Below are positions 23,450-34,598 of a stretch of 64,000 bases of DNA, piece by piece. Within the stretch, counting starts at the first letter, position 1. Each line of letters opens with the position of its first letter. Source of the stretch: Brasenia schreberi (Eukaryota > Streptophyta > Magnoliopsida > Nymphaeales > Cabombaceae); assembly GCA_036023115.1 (NCBI GenBank), contig JAYKKT010000086.1, forward strand, positions 18,536,720 to 18,600,719, written 5' to 3'. The translations under genes were made by a program, and so were the position numbers. The notes beneath the pieces are model-generated. The model did not search any database. It was not told the DNA's origin and worked only from the letters and a program-made list of their open reading frames with translations.

Positions 23450-23944
23450 TAGTATAACAAGATATGTAAATATTATAGAGCAACAATTAAACCTGCTATG
23501 TTTTATAGTTGTGAGTGTTGGACAATTAATCATCAACATTTACAAAAGATGTCTGTAGCATAAATGAAGATGTTGAGATGGATGAGTGTTCACACAAGGA
23601 AAGACCATATACATAATGAGGTTATTAGAAACAAATTGGGAGTAGCACCAATAGAGGACAAAATGAGAGAACATCATTTAAGATGGTTTGGACATGTAGA
23701 AAGACGACCCAAGGATGCTCCCGTAAGAAGATATGAAAAACTAGATTGTGAAAATATTAAAAGAAGAAGAGGATGACCACAAAAGTGTTGGAAATAAACT
23801 ATAAAGAATGATCTAGTTTATATTGAGTTAACTGCTAGTACGGCACATTATAGGGCTATGTGGAAACTAAGAATCCATGTAGCCGACCCCATTTAGTATG
23901 GTTAAAGGCTTAGTTGTTGTTGTTGTTACGTAGTATAACAAGAT
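23450..23944 (+). mobile_element. RTE LINE, 5'-truncated, with 14-bp target duplication
   Basis: LINE 23464-23930 is flanked by TAGTATAACAAGAT at 23450-23463 and 23931-23944. It encodes only the C-terminal segment (MLRWMSVHTRKDHIHNEVIR, then LRWFGHVERRPKDAPVRR) and ends with AAAGGCTTAG and (TTG)n. This is the least decayed RTE fragment in the window. It is oriented opposite to the older LINE at 18474-22945 in the same intron. Confidence 0.92.
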
Positions 23945-24684
23945 GGTTTCTATTGGTTAATTGCAAAACCAATTTGTGTAAAGCTTCATAACGTAGCAGC
24001 TGATGCATGTTTGACATCTACAAATAGGGTTCCTGGTCTGTTGTATGGTGTAGCTTGATCTCTATTTTCAATTCACTTTTCTTGGATAGGTGTTGAAGAT
24101 GCCTAGGGAATATCATGAATGTGTTATTTTTCATTTCCCGCTTGTGCGTTTACTTTGTCATTAATACCTTGAACACAATATTATGATACCTATATTCATT
24201 ATTTTGCAGTGAGAAATATCATATTCTTTTTCATGCTTATATATATACATATGTATGTACTTATGTATTTATGCATATATTACTGGTTTATTGCAGTAGT
24301 CATTGCAACATATCTCTATTGTAAACTTAGTTTGCGTTTTATTTATTCATAACATAGTGTCACTTTTTAGTTTTCATTTCTGTGTTTTTGCTTGTTTCAT
24401 TATTGTATTCTACTTTTGTTCAACATGATTAGTTTTTCTCACGTTGGGCTTAAGTCTGTTGACTTATTGCTTCTTATCTTGCCAAGAAGTAGCTCATTTA
24501 TTTTCACGATTCCACAAGTATAGCGGTACTTTTGGCTGATTGCACGTTCCTGCTTTCTGTGTAAAAGATTCTGAGGTTTTCAAAAGGATCAGGGAGAAAC
24601 TATTTAAAGTTCAAATGTTACATAGATGTGCTCATAATGGCACAATTTATTTCAAATAGAAGTTTAAGTTTACCTTTTCAAGTT

Positions 24685-24831
24685 TGCTTGCCTGATGTGC
24701 ACTCAGGCTGTCAGCCCACCTGGCAGTGCTCTTGACAGATGTATGAAGGTGGTCAGTTCAGTTCCCAGGCCATGCCTACCTGGTTTTGGCCTCCCTTTGT
24801 AACCAAACAAGGAAAATGCTTGCCTGATGTG
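24685..24831 (+). mobile_element. tRNA-derived SINE with 15-bp target duplication
   Basis: SINE 24700-24816 is flanked by TGCTTGCCTGATGTG at 24685-24699 and 24817-24831. An A-box-like CAGCCCACCTGGCAG and a B-box-like CAGTTCAGTTCCC are spaced as in tRNA, and a short A-rich 3' end follows. About 117 bp, in UTP21 intron 11, just before exon 12. Confidence 0.75.
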
Positions 24832-24910
24832 TGACAAAATTGATATTCATGGCTCTAATGTGCTCTGCTTAGCATGTATTTCATCTATTTTGCTATATTT
24901 TCCATGGCAG

Positions 24911-25123
24911 GCCTGTACAATTAGTGTTTGTGGTAACTTTGCTATACTAGGAACTGAGGGTGGTTGGGTTGAGCGATTCAATTTGCAATCTGGGATCAGC
25001 CGAGGCTGCTATGTGGACGCATCTGTCTCAAATGGTTGTGCTCATGATGGAGAAGTGGTCAGCATTGCCTCTGATTCAACCAATTCCAATTTGATCAGTG
25101 CTGGATATCATGGTGACATTAAG
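24911..25123 (+). CDS. UTP21: UTP21 exon 12 (left copy, last one found)
   Basis: 71 codons, phase 0, between ATGGCAG and AAG|GTCTAT. Reads ACTISVCGNFAILGTEGGWV, then ERFNLQSGISRG and NLISAGYHGDIK. Residues 429-499, start of the second propeller. The right copy's equivalent would be near 65221, outside the window. Confidence 0.92.
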
Positions 25124-25786
25124 GTCTATTTCCTGATTCTGTCTGCTTTGCGTCATCTTTTTTGTTAGTTGATCTTCTCTTTATGTTTTTATGTGTGGTA
25201 TATTTCATCTGCAAAGAGGTGACCTATTCTGGTTCATTAAATTGGTCCATTTGTCTTCTTGTTTTCGTGGCATACGAAACAAAAGGCAACATCCTTTTAT
25301 CTGGTGATAGATATACTGTCAGTCATTTTTGACGGGGTCAAGGTTAGCTGGGGTTCTTCAACTCACACATTGTTTTGCCGATCTACTCTCAGTTATGAAA
25401 TGTTTTACCTGGTAACTTCAAATGATTTGCGTCAACATCCTGGTGGCATGGAAGATCAAGTGCATAGTAACTGAAGATTTTACTTGATCTGCTCCCACTA
25501 CCTATCAGATGTCTAATATGCTTTCAGCTGCAGTGAACTATTGAATTAGGCTTTGTACTAGAATGCTAGCCAGAGGTGGGCAATGGTCTGGCATGACCTG
25601 AACCAGTTCCGTTTAGTAATAGGCTGTCTGAGAATGGCAAATTGTCAAAAGAATCCTGTCAGTTTAGTAAGGGGCTGTATTTCAACATAGTTTCTAATGG
25701 GTTTCGAGTATGCAAAGGGACAATGGGTCATTCAGACCAAGTGACTTCCAGAGTTGTTTCTCTTTTCTGTGCTAATGTATTAGTTC

Positions 25787-25819
<33 letters not shown>

Positions 25820-25833
25820 GATCTCTCTCTCTC

Positions 25834-25867
<34 letters not shown>
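25787..25867. repeat. (CT)n(AT)n(CT)n(AT)n(AG)n palindromic microsatellite
   Basis: CT runs, AT runs and a terminal AG run form a near-perfect inverted repeat about 80 bp long that could fold as a hairpin. It lies in what remains of UTP21 intron 12. Confidence 0.9.
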
Positions 25868-26108
25868 TTCTGGTTGACCATTCAGGCTAGACTCTCATTT
25901 ATGTTACTCTTCTTGACCATCTGGACCATTCATCTTTTCTCATGAGAGAGTTTGTATTAAAAAAAAGTAATAAGTATAAAATATACTTTGTTTTTTTTGC
26001 TTTTTGGGTAACCTATTTCCTTTTTGAATATGGGAATATGAAGAAAGAGATGGACGATCCACATTGTCAAAAAGAGTAGCATGAATATAGCAACTCTCAA
26101 ACTCCCAT

Positions 26109-26150
26109 TTTTTTTTTCTCTCTCTCTCTCTCTCTCCACACACACATATA

Positions 26151-26190
<40 letters not shown>

Positions 26191-26200
26191 CACACACACA
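26109..26200. repeat. T/CT/AC/AT microsatellite next to LINE tail
   Basis: T10, (CT)n, (AC)n, then a (TA)n run and (CA)n, running straight into the (CAA)n tail of the - strand LINE at 26202. Confidence 0.9.
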
Positions 26201-26201
26201 T

Positions 26202-26974
26202 ACAACAACAACAACAACTACTACTACTAAGCCTTTTCCCATACTAGATGGGGCCAACTACATGGATTTTTGTTTCCACGGGACCCTATCATGTGCCATG
26301 CTAGCACTTAACTCAATATAAACTAGATCATTCTTTATTGTTTCTTTCCAACACTTTTATAATCGTCCTCTTCATCTTTGAACAATTTCACAATCTAGTT
26401 TTTCATATCTTCTTACGGGAGCGTCCTTGGGTCGCCTTTCTACATGTCTAAACCATCTTAAATGATTTTTCTTCATTTTATCCTCTATTGGTGCTACTCC
26501 CGCTTTGTTTCTAATAACCTCATTATGTATATGGTCTTTCTTTTGTATGACTGCTTATCCATCTCAACATCTTCATTTCTGCTACATACATGTTCTGCAT
26601 ATGTTGATTAATTGCCCAACACTCATAACCATAAAACATAGAAGGTCTAATTGTTGCTCTATAATATTTACCTTTCAACTTCAATGGTATCTTCTTATCA
26701 CATAGAATACCATATGCCCCTCTCCATTTTAACCAACCGACACTAATTCTTTATAACATCTCCATCAATCTTTCCATCACTTTGAAAAAATGATCTTCGG
26801 TATTTAAAACTTTCCTTATGAGAGATGCAATGTGTGCCAATCTTAATTTTTATGTTTACTGAAGTACCAAAATGCTCAAACTTACATTTTATATATTTTG
26901 TCTTTATTCTACTATGTAAGAAGCCTTTACTTTCTAATGTTTCTCTTCATAGTTCCAATTTCCTATTAACTTTT
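26202..26974 (-). mobile_element. RTE LINE 3' part fused to the kinase gene
   Basis: The - strand carries an RTE 3' half. Its tail of TTG/TAG repeats at 26202-26232 precedes AAAAGGCTTAG and CCATCTAGTATGGG read on that strand. The C-terminal region is decayed, and the 5'-most part encodes KVNRKLEL, which in the 18474-22945 LINE belongs to EKVNRKLELWRKTLESKG. The 5' side ends abruptly at ~26974 inside the kinase frame. No target duplication and no kinase sequence is found beyond the tail. A plain insertion is therefore less likely than a recombination junction within a LINE. Confidence 0.85.
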
Positions 26975-29268
26975 TTCTTGAGCGACGCCGGATTCACTTT
27001 CCCGTTCAAACCAGGATCCATGATCTGTTCAAGCATTCCCTTCTTCTGCCACATCATTGCCCACTCTGCAATGTTCACTTGCTCTCGAGGGAGAACCGGA
27101 TTTAATACCGGCCTCGAGCATAAAACTTCCATTAAAACAACTCCGAATGAATATACATCTGATTTTTCTGTCAGCTGCTGCCTTCTGAAGTACTCGGGAT
27201 CAAGGTAACCAAAGCTACCTTTAACAGCAGTGCTCACATGAGTTTGATCCAATGCAGGGCCCGTCTTTGAAAGGCCAAAATCTGCAACTTTAGCCACAAG
27301 ATTCTCATCCAACAATATGTTGGTGGTCTTCACATCTCGGTGAATAATGCTCTGAGTGGCTCCTGTGTGAAGATAATGGAGACCTCTAGCAGCTCCTATA
27401 CAAATCTCTAGCCTCTGCTTCCACGACAAAGGTAGAAGATCTGATCCATACAGATGAGTTCTTAGGGGCCCCTTAGCCATGTACTCGTATACCAAAATCA
27501 TCTCTGACCGCTCATCACAGTAACCAATCAAAGAAACCAAATGCCGATGCCGGAGCTTAGACAACATCTGAATTTCAGTCTGAAATTCATTGAGGCCTTG
27601 TTCTGATCTTGGGTTCCCCCTTTTAACAGCAACCCTGGTCCCATCATCAAGTATTCCCTTGTAAACTTTCCCAAATCCACCAACACCAAGAAGCAGACCT
27701 TCATCAAACTTGTTGGTAGCATCCATTATCTCTTGGAAAGTAAAGACGCGTCCCAAACTTGAATTTGCCAGCGAGATGCAGCTTGTAGTCCCGCTCTTCT
27801 GAGAAATAGTCGAAACTTTACTCATGGTCAGAGAATTACCATACAAAGGCAAAGGCAGCCATGGGTGAGTGTAGCGACGCCTCTTTGATTTCGGCCCTAT
27901 GAAGCAATAAAAATATGAAGCGATCATCAGCATTGCTGTCAACCCACCCGCTAAGACTCCAAGAACAATTGTCATCTTTCTTTTCTTCGACCGCGAACCA
28001 GAATAGATCTCGCGGACAGAGAGCAAGCCATCTAAACTCCTAGCATCATTGCTGATCTTCATGATCTCCAACCCATTAAGAGTAGCATTGGCTGCATCGA
28101 GAATAGTGGGATCAGGGCCAATACTAACGTTTATGAAGGTCAAACCAGAGGAGGCATTGGAAACAAAATCCGCATAATATGGCCTTCTCAATACAGCAGT
28201 CCTCTTGCTGAGATCAAGGTCAGCTATTGCAACGTCATAATTGATATATACATTGAAGATGAGCTGATTCATGGCGTTGCTGATAATATCGCAGAAATGA
28301 AGCCGGATGAAATACAAGAAGTTCGGGTCCACAGGGAGAGACCATGTGATATTGAAGATCACACTAGCAACATTGGTATTCACCATTGTTTCAGCAGTTG
28401 CGTACACCCAATTGGGCGCAATCTCTTGCGTGACAATCTGCCCGTAACTAATGGTGCTCGGATCCACAGATGCAACCTTTGCAGATCTGTTAGAGAAAAG
28501 ATAGTCTCTATCATTCTCCCAAGTCCTTCCTAGTGTGTCATTCATTGGGATGATCCTAGGACCACCCACATTGAGCCTATAAACAGTCTCTAGAGCCAAA
28601 TTGGATAGGCCACTGAAAGGGGCACCAACAGAGACTTGCTGAGCCTGATTAGAAGCTATCAACCTGTCGGGGGCCGAGACAACTTCGATGCCATTCACGA
28701 AAGAGACGAAATTGTTCATGGGCACAAAGGTTATACTCAGGTAATCAGATGTCACATTGATCAAATACTCCTTAAACAGATACGGTTGGCTCTGGTTCTT
28801 GAAAATGTAGTTATTCAATAGCACAAAATCATCAGTTACTACGGTGAGAGATGCTGAATTTAGAGCATAATCAGAATTTGGAACGGCATGGAAATACAGT
28901 CGAATCCAATGCAAACCAGCTTGACCAATGCTGAATCTATATGAGCTCGGCTTTGAAAAGACGCGAGCGGATAGGTAGATTGGGAATGAAGGAGGAACGG
29001 AGTTAGAGGAAGAAACAACAGTAATTCCTTGATCTGAGATCACAAGGGAAGGTGATTGCGAATCAGGGACAAAGGTTCTGCCGTTTACAGTCACATTTTG
29101 AGAAGCACCACAAGCAATCAAGTAGCCATCTACTGGCGCATAGGCAGCATAAGAACCAGTCATCATGAAATCCACACAAAACACAGCGAGAACAAGAGAA
29201 ACAAAGGACGACAACTTAACGAAAGCCATTTCTATCGCCATCTCTACCATCTCCAAAGCCCAAAACAA
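26947..29268 (-). pseudogene. THE1: THESEUS1-like CrRLK1L receptor kinase, 3'-truncated
   Basis: Plasma-membrane receptor kinase of the CrRLK1L family, which senses cell-wall state and RALF peptides; best match THESEUS1. 773 residues in one exon: signal peptide (start M10 or M14 likelier than M1; hydrophobic to ~41), tandem malectin-like ectodomain (~45-410), membrane span (~433-457), kinase from ~508. Seen are glycine loop GVGGFG (528-533), Lys549, Glu565, HRDVKTTN (Asp645), DFG (663-665) and GYLDPEYF. THESEUS1-specific HPWLPLPLYG lies at 468-477. After SLKK (765) the frame enters a LINE and ends KVNRKLEL, stop. The kinase C-lobe end (DRPSMGDVLWNLE region) and tail, about 80 residues, are lost, so activity is doubtful. 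Confidence 0.93.
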
Positions 29269-30120
29269 CTTAATTTGCAGGTAAATCAGATCAAATCTCT
29301 CTCAGAAACAAAAGGAAACACGCCCACATGCTCAAATCTCCAAAATAAGAAAATGGGTGCTCAAGAAGTGATAAGAGTTCCTCCTAACTGGTTCATTGAC
29401 ATTGAAGAGTATCTTTAAAAGCGGGAAACTGGAAGGTGGAATAAATGGCGATCTAAAAGCATCAAACTAAATGAAGACCACCATAAACGGTGCAGCTAGC
29501 AAAGCGTTTTCCTACTTAGCAAACAGCTACATCCAGCCTGTTTACAAAAGGAAAAGTGGGATCCACAAGCGCGAGAAGCCGAGAAGGTATACAATCAAGA
29601 CGCTTAGAGACCGTACGCAAAAAAATAATAAAGAATTTAATCCTCAAACATACCTATGATGACTGATGAGTTGACAGAACCAATGGCAGTACTAAAACTG
29701 AGAATATATTTTACTTACAAAATAAAGAGATTTGGCTGATATTTCATTCTCTATTTTTCTAATCTTTGTCAGATGTTTTTTTTTCTTTTAAGATAAGATT
29801 GGTTTCTTTGTCTATTTTTACGATAAAAAGGTGGTGATTGGGAAGCGTGACCATATCGATTCTTCGCCATCGACGCGGTTTCCGACGTAAAACCGGCGAA
29901 TTGGGAATTGCTAACGGAGTCGAGCCACCGTCGTCGTGCCCACAGGTTGGTGGATGAAGATGGAAAATGATAAAGTTCTCGCCTTTTGGACATTTCCACT
30001 TTTCTGCATCTGCGATATTTTGGGAAATCGAAATGATCGCCGGAAAACGGCTACGATATAGATATCTGATGGCAACGTCCTGCCTAACTTTTAGTAAGAG
30101 CATCTAATAGTCAGTTGGAT
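29269..30120 (-). promoter_or_regulatory. Probable 5' UTR and promoter of the THE1-like gene
   Basis: Upstream of the - strand start. No ORF here matches a known family. No clear TATA box can be fixed without transcript data. Placement is by position only. Confidence 0.4.
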
Positions 30121-31700
30121 ATCCAGTAAGTAAGAAGTTGCTCGAAATTAGAGGATTGATGATCTTATTTGTCTAATGTAGCATATGATCGTGCTTGGTG
30201 AGGAGAAAGAATTATATAATTCCACAATGACCAGTAATTCACCTGGTTAGGAGGTCGATTCACAAGTTGAAATGTTTTTAAATTCGATAAGCAAGCCGTT
30301 CACAAAGAAAATCGTATAATTGTTCCAAGTGTTGAAGAAGCTTGCTTTTTATTTTGAATTTTGAATAGAATATTTTTTACACAAATTAAATAAGGGTCTG
30401 GTTGTTCTCTTCTGTCACCATCATCATTTCTTAAACTCAAGAATTAATCTTTCATGATAGTTGGTATTTATGGAGGAACTTCTGAAAAGACTGGCACTAC
30501 GTAGATTTGAGTGGTTGGGCATCTTTAGCTCAACCCGACCACCAGCGTCTCCAAACGCAACCAAACCACAATTTGTGTGGTTGATTAAGCATGCAAATTT
30601 CCTACGTAGTGAGTAGAGACGTTGACTGGTGGGTCATAGGAAAGTAAATGGTTCGGATTCGGTTCGCATAGTGATTTAAAAATTCCAATTTATGATTCTG
30701 AATTCATATAATTATCTGCTTAGGTCGTGTCCGAAAATATATCGTTGTTTCATATTCGGGTCAGAAACGGGTTTACCATGATTCCGTTATTTTATATTCC
30801 TACTTAGAGGATATGAGCACAGTCCAAGACTCTCTGAGTCGTGCTCGGGTTCAAAGTCTTGTTTGCTACGACCTCAAAGTCTTGTTTGCTAGCCAGAATT
30901 CCCGCCGGAGTCACGCTACTGGTCGCGGCGCAAATCAAGGAACGAATCGTCTCGTTCCGATACGGTAATGAGCACCGGCGACGCAGTTTAGAAAAGGGTG
31001 CGAGCCACGTCATCAACGGCAACGTGACACGTAAGTTTCCACGTGGTGTCCGGCGATTGAGCTTTAACTCCGTGATTGGCTCGTTTAGATGCGAAAGGAC
31101 AGCGAAGTTCGTCTCCTTGGAGGCCAAGGACGGTAATGACGGCTCAAGTCAAGCTTCAAAGCGAGTTTTTTCTTCCTTTCTTTAATTTATCGTTAAAAAC
31201 GACCTTATTAGCAGGATATTCTTCTTTGTATTTTTTAAACTCGCCGAAAATTCTTTTAGTTACATATAAATCATTTATTAAATTGTTTAATGTATTAGAT
31301 GTGATCCTCTTAATACATTTTGTTTATTTACGTCACCACCAACATCCACCATTTTTTGGTACAAGCAGTCATGGTTTACTCTCCAAGGGACTTGTAATAA
31401 TCTTGTGTTTCGATTATGTTAGATATTTTAGTGCTTTCAATTGGTTCTGGTTTTGGTTTTGAAGAGAGATCATCAATATCGTTGACATCACCTCACCAAA
31501 ATAATTATGAAGAAACATTTTACTAACCTTTAAGTTTATTCATAAGACATAATTAAGACTACTTGGTTCGTGTTGCAAAAACACAATGAAGATGTGAACA
31601 AAAAGAATAGTTCCCTATTTTTTTATTTTTGTGTATTATAAAATAATAGAGATGGATCCAAAATAATAAAAAACTTTGTACATGTTGTGTCTTTGTTTCT
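30120..31700. other. Intergenic, no recognised gene; ACGT-core cluster
   Basis: No known protein is encoded. A less AT-rich stretch at ~30880-31150 has overlapping open frames on both strands that match nothing I know. A 19-bp unit containing CAAAGTCTTGTTTGCT is repeated at ~30850-30890. Confidence 0.5.
31000..31050. promoter_or_regulatory. G-box/ACGT-core motif cluster
   Basis: CCACGTCA, GACACGTAA and the palindrome CCACGTGG (31039-31046) fall within 50 bp. These match bZIP/bHLH G-box and ABRE-like sites in plant promoters. The nearest starts are 1.8 kb (THE1) and 6.4 kb (UTP21) away, so no target is assigned. Confidence 0.35.
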
Positions 31701-31759
31701 ATTAAATCATTGCGAGCTTGGTAAAGGTTGGCCTAACCCGAAACGACTAGGCGCTCGCT

Positions 31760-31966
31760 AGTCACGAGTGCCAGCCCCATTGATTGGCACCGACAGTTTA
31801 AAATTTGGTGTGTGTTGCTTTAGTGGCCTTACCAAACGACATCAGTAGTTTTTTATGGTTGCAAAGGGGAGGCTCAAGTCAGGAATGCACATCCCAGTTA
31901 TTGAACTCACGACCTTCATCTTGTGATCGAGCTGCCTGCCAAGTGAGCTAACGGTCTGAGTGCAAC
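31760..31966 (-). mobile_element. tRNA-derived SINE-like element
   Basis: The - strand shows an A-box-like TTAGCTCACTTGGCAG (~31951-31936) and a B-box-like GTCGTGAGTTCAA (~31914-31902), then a body toward 31760. No cloverleaf, so not a tRNA gene. Ends are approximate and no target duplication was identified. Confidence 0.5.
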
Positions 31967-32285
31967 CCACATCCATACTCTTGACCTCCCTAATATTGAA
32001 CTTATCAAAATATTAGCATGTTGTAAAATGATTCTTAGTGTGATTATGGTCCTTGCATTTGTTGGTGCCAGTTGTTTTGACAGAGAAGCACATTATGTAT
32101 ATTTGATGTATTGGCTTAATAATTTAGTAGTTAGGAATGCATTTTTAAATGGGATCCTATGATTGACTGTGACTACTTTGTTTACACCAGTTAAGCGATC
32201 ACCGTCAAGCTACCTAACCTTTCCTCCCAATGATTTCTTGCATGTATGTTTTGAACCATGGAAGCCAGTCGCAAAATCCCAATGA

Positions 32286-32301
32286 CATTCTCTCTCTCCC
32301 T

Positions 32302-32388
<87 letters not shown>

Positions 32389-32516
32389 ATTACTTATATC
32401 TATCCGTTACTTTTGAAAGTATGACTATCCTATAAAAAATCATAAAAAAAAATAAAACTTACTTTTATTACACTCATACTCCTCAAAGTAAAGAGTGAAC
32501 ATAATACATGAACCAA

Positions 32517-32609
<93 letters not shown>

Positions 32610-32640
32610 TTATATTTATATGTATGTGAGTGTGTGTGTG
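32286..32640. repeat. Two CT/AT/GA microsatellite blocks
   Basis: 32286-32385 is (CT)n, (TA)n, (GA)n. 32519-32640 is (CT)n, (TA)n, (TATATT)n, (TG)n. Frames translated from these blocks are low-complexity artefacts. Confidence 0.95.
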
Positions 32641-33084
32641 TGAAAGTGAAAGATAGTCTCAAAATATATACTCTCGGATCCTAGTTGTGATTTTCTTCGA
32701 TAGAAGATTGAGAGACTGGCAACAACAAGGCATCCTTTTGTCAGGCAAGGGCACTATATTTGAAAAATAAAATATATCTGTATACAAACTTCGTCTCTTG
32801 CAACTGTCTGGCATCCGATCCATTATGTGTGTACAAATATTATATGAGCTCAAGTAAACAAGGGAAACGAGAGAAGTGACTTGCACCAGCATGGGTTTCC
32901 TGAACTCTGTGGTTCCACCGGTGGCAGTTCTTGCCGGGTTTCAGGACTAGTTTGGTTCTGAGCTCGGCAGGTTGGAACCGAATAGGTTTGTCTCTCGACA
33001 ATCGTGATGTTGGCCATGAGTTTGTTTGTTGGGGACTGCATACCGGCCTTCGGCCTCCTGTTGTAACCAAAAAAAGAAAAGGGA

Positions 33085-33250
33085 CCATTTTTCCTGCTAG
33101 TGGCCATACTGCAAATCATTTACCAAAACCCAAGAACAATATATATATATATATATATATATACCCACATACACACATATATATAAAGGAACCATTTTCT
33201 CTGCTAGTGGTCATACTGCAAATCATTTATCATTTGCCAAAATCCAAGAA

Positions 33251-33321
<71 letters not shown>

Positions 33322-33387
33322 ACGGACGGAACCATTTTCTCTGCTAGTGGCCATATTGTAAATCATTTACCAAAACCCAAGAGCAAA

Positions 33388-33392
<5 letters not shown>
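33085..33392. repeat. Three-unit minisatellite with AT expansions
   Basis: Units at ~33085, ~33188 and ~33328 share ACCATTTTCTCTGCTAGTGG, then CATACTGCAAATCATTT and CCAAAACCCAAGAACAA. Each unit is followed by its own (AT)n tract (33139-33165, 33256-33318, 33388 on). Confidence 0.9.
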
Positions 33393-33998
<606 letters not shown>

Positions 33999-34598
33999 TG
34001 ACCCAAAACTGACCTGGCTCGTTTCCTGATGTTGAAGAAGACCCAAACTAGAAATCCGGTCAGGTCCCAGTCAACCTGATTTCGAGCTCCACTCAGAGGG
34101 ACTCAATCCGAACTGGAACTGATGACCTGATTTGACACCCCTAGCAAGTGCTACCATTAAACCAGGAACTCAACAGTCTAAAATGCATAAGAATTAAAAT
34201 ACGAGTCACCCTAAAAATAAAGAGAAACCAGGAAAAGGAGAACTTTTGTTTCAAATTGCAGGACCCAAGTCCAAACAGCAAAATAACCTAGACTTTGATA
34301 GTTTAATCCAATGCAATAACCAGCCTGGTCCTAATGGAACCATGAAATGAACTTTAATCCATGATAATAAAAACGGCCTCAAAATCAATACAAGCCCGAT
34401 CCAAGTTTAATCCAGGTCGGATCTGAACCAATATGATCAAACCTAACCTCGATTAGATCCAGTTCTTTCCAATAGTTCGATATGAAGTGTTTAGTTTGAA
34501 TAAAAGAAACGGAGTGAAACCTTTTTTGCAGCCTACAAACTTGCCGTCTTAAATATCAAACTCTCACGATATGCATATAACATGCACCGACACATTCA

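Larger units (their letters stand above)
1..23690. repeat. Left copy of ~40.3-kb-period direct repeat
   Basis: Bases 1 to about 23690 recur at 40317-64000 in the same orientation. The offset is 40316 at the left and drops in steps to 40310 at the right, and each step is a homopolymer or near-homopolymer length difference. Differences found by eye: one G near 11073, one C in the run at 11560-11564, substitutions at 12855 and 12863, one T at 14162-14167, two G in the run near 17175, and one T near 21935. A small cluster follows near 23638. Transposons, target duplications and exons are shared, so every insertion inside the block predates the copying. The repeat continues past both window edges, so its true ends are not seen. 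Confidence 0.97.
2912..25123 (+). pseudogene. UTP21: UTP21/WDR36 homologue, left copy, exons 4-12, no 3' end
   Basis: WD40 protein of the UTPB (PWP2) subcomplex of the small-subunit processome, which processes pre-18S rRNA with U3 snoRNA in the nucleolus. Exons with GT-AG borders and conserved phase: 2912-3115, 3247-3490, 4807-4982, 6747-6829, 8480-8552, 15888-15953, 17751-17793, 18227-18366, 24911-25123. They correspond to residues 86-499 of a family about 900 long. Exons 1-3 would lie left of the window. No exon for the rest of the second propeller or the Utp21 C-terminal domain is found between 25124 and 37425. This copy is therefore cut short, probably at the duplication junction near 26974. 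Reading into intron 12 would add 14 residues before a stop. Confidence 0.88.

Noticed and set aside
28297..29418. + strand open frames opposite the kinase ectodomain
   Set aside because: Shadow frames of the THE1-like coding sequence.
29759..30103. 114-codon - strand open frame upstream of the kinase
   Set aside because: No recognised family, no supporting splice structure, and an overlapping alternative frame. Likely chance.
30804..31185. Long open frames on both strands in a GC-richer stretch
   Set aside because: Both strands are open because of composition. Neither product resembles a known protein. The ACGT motifs fit regulatory or CpG-rich DNA better.
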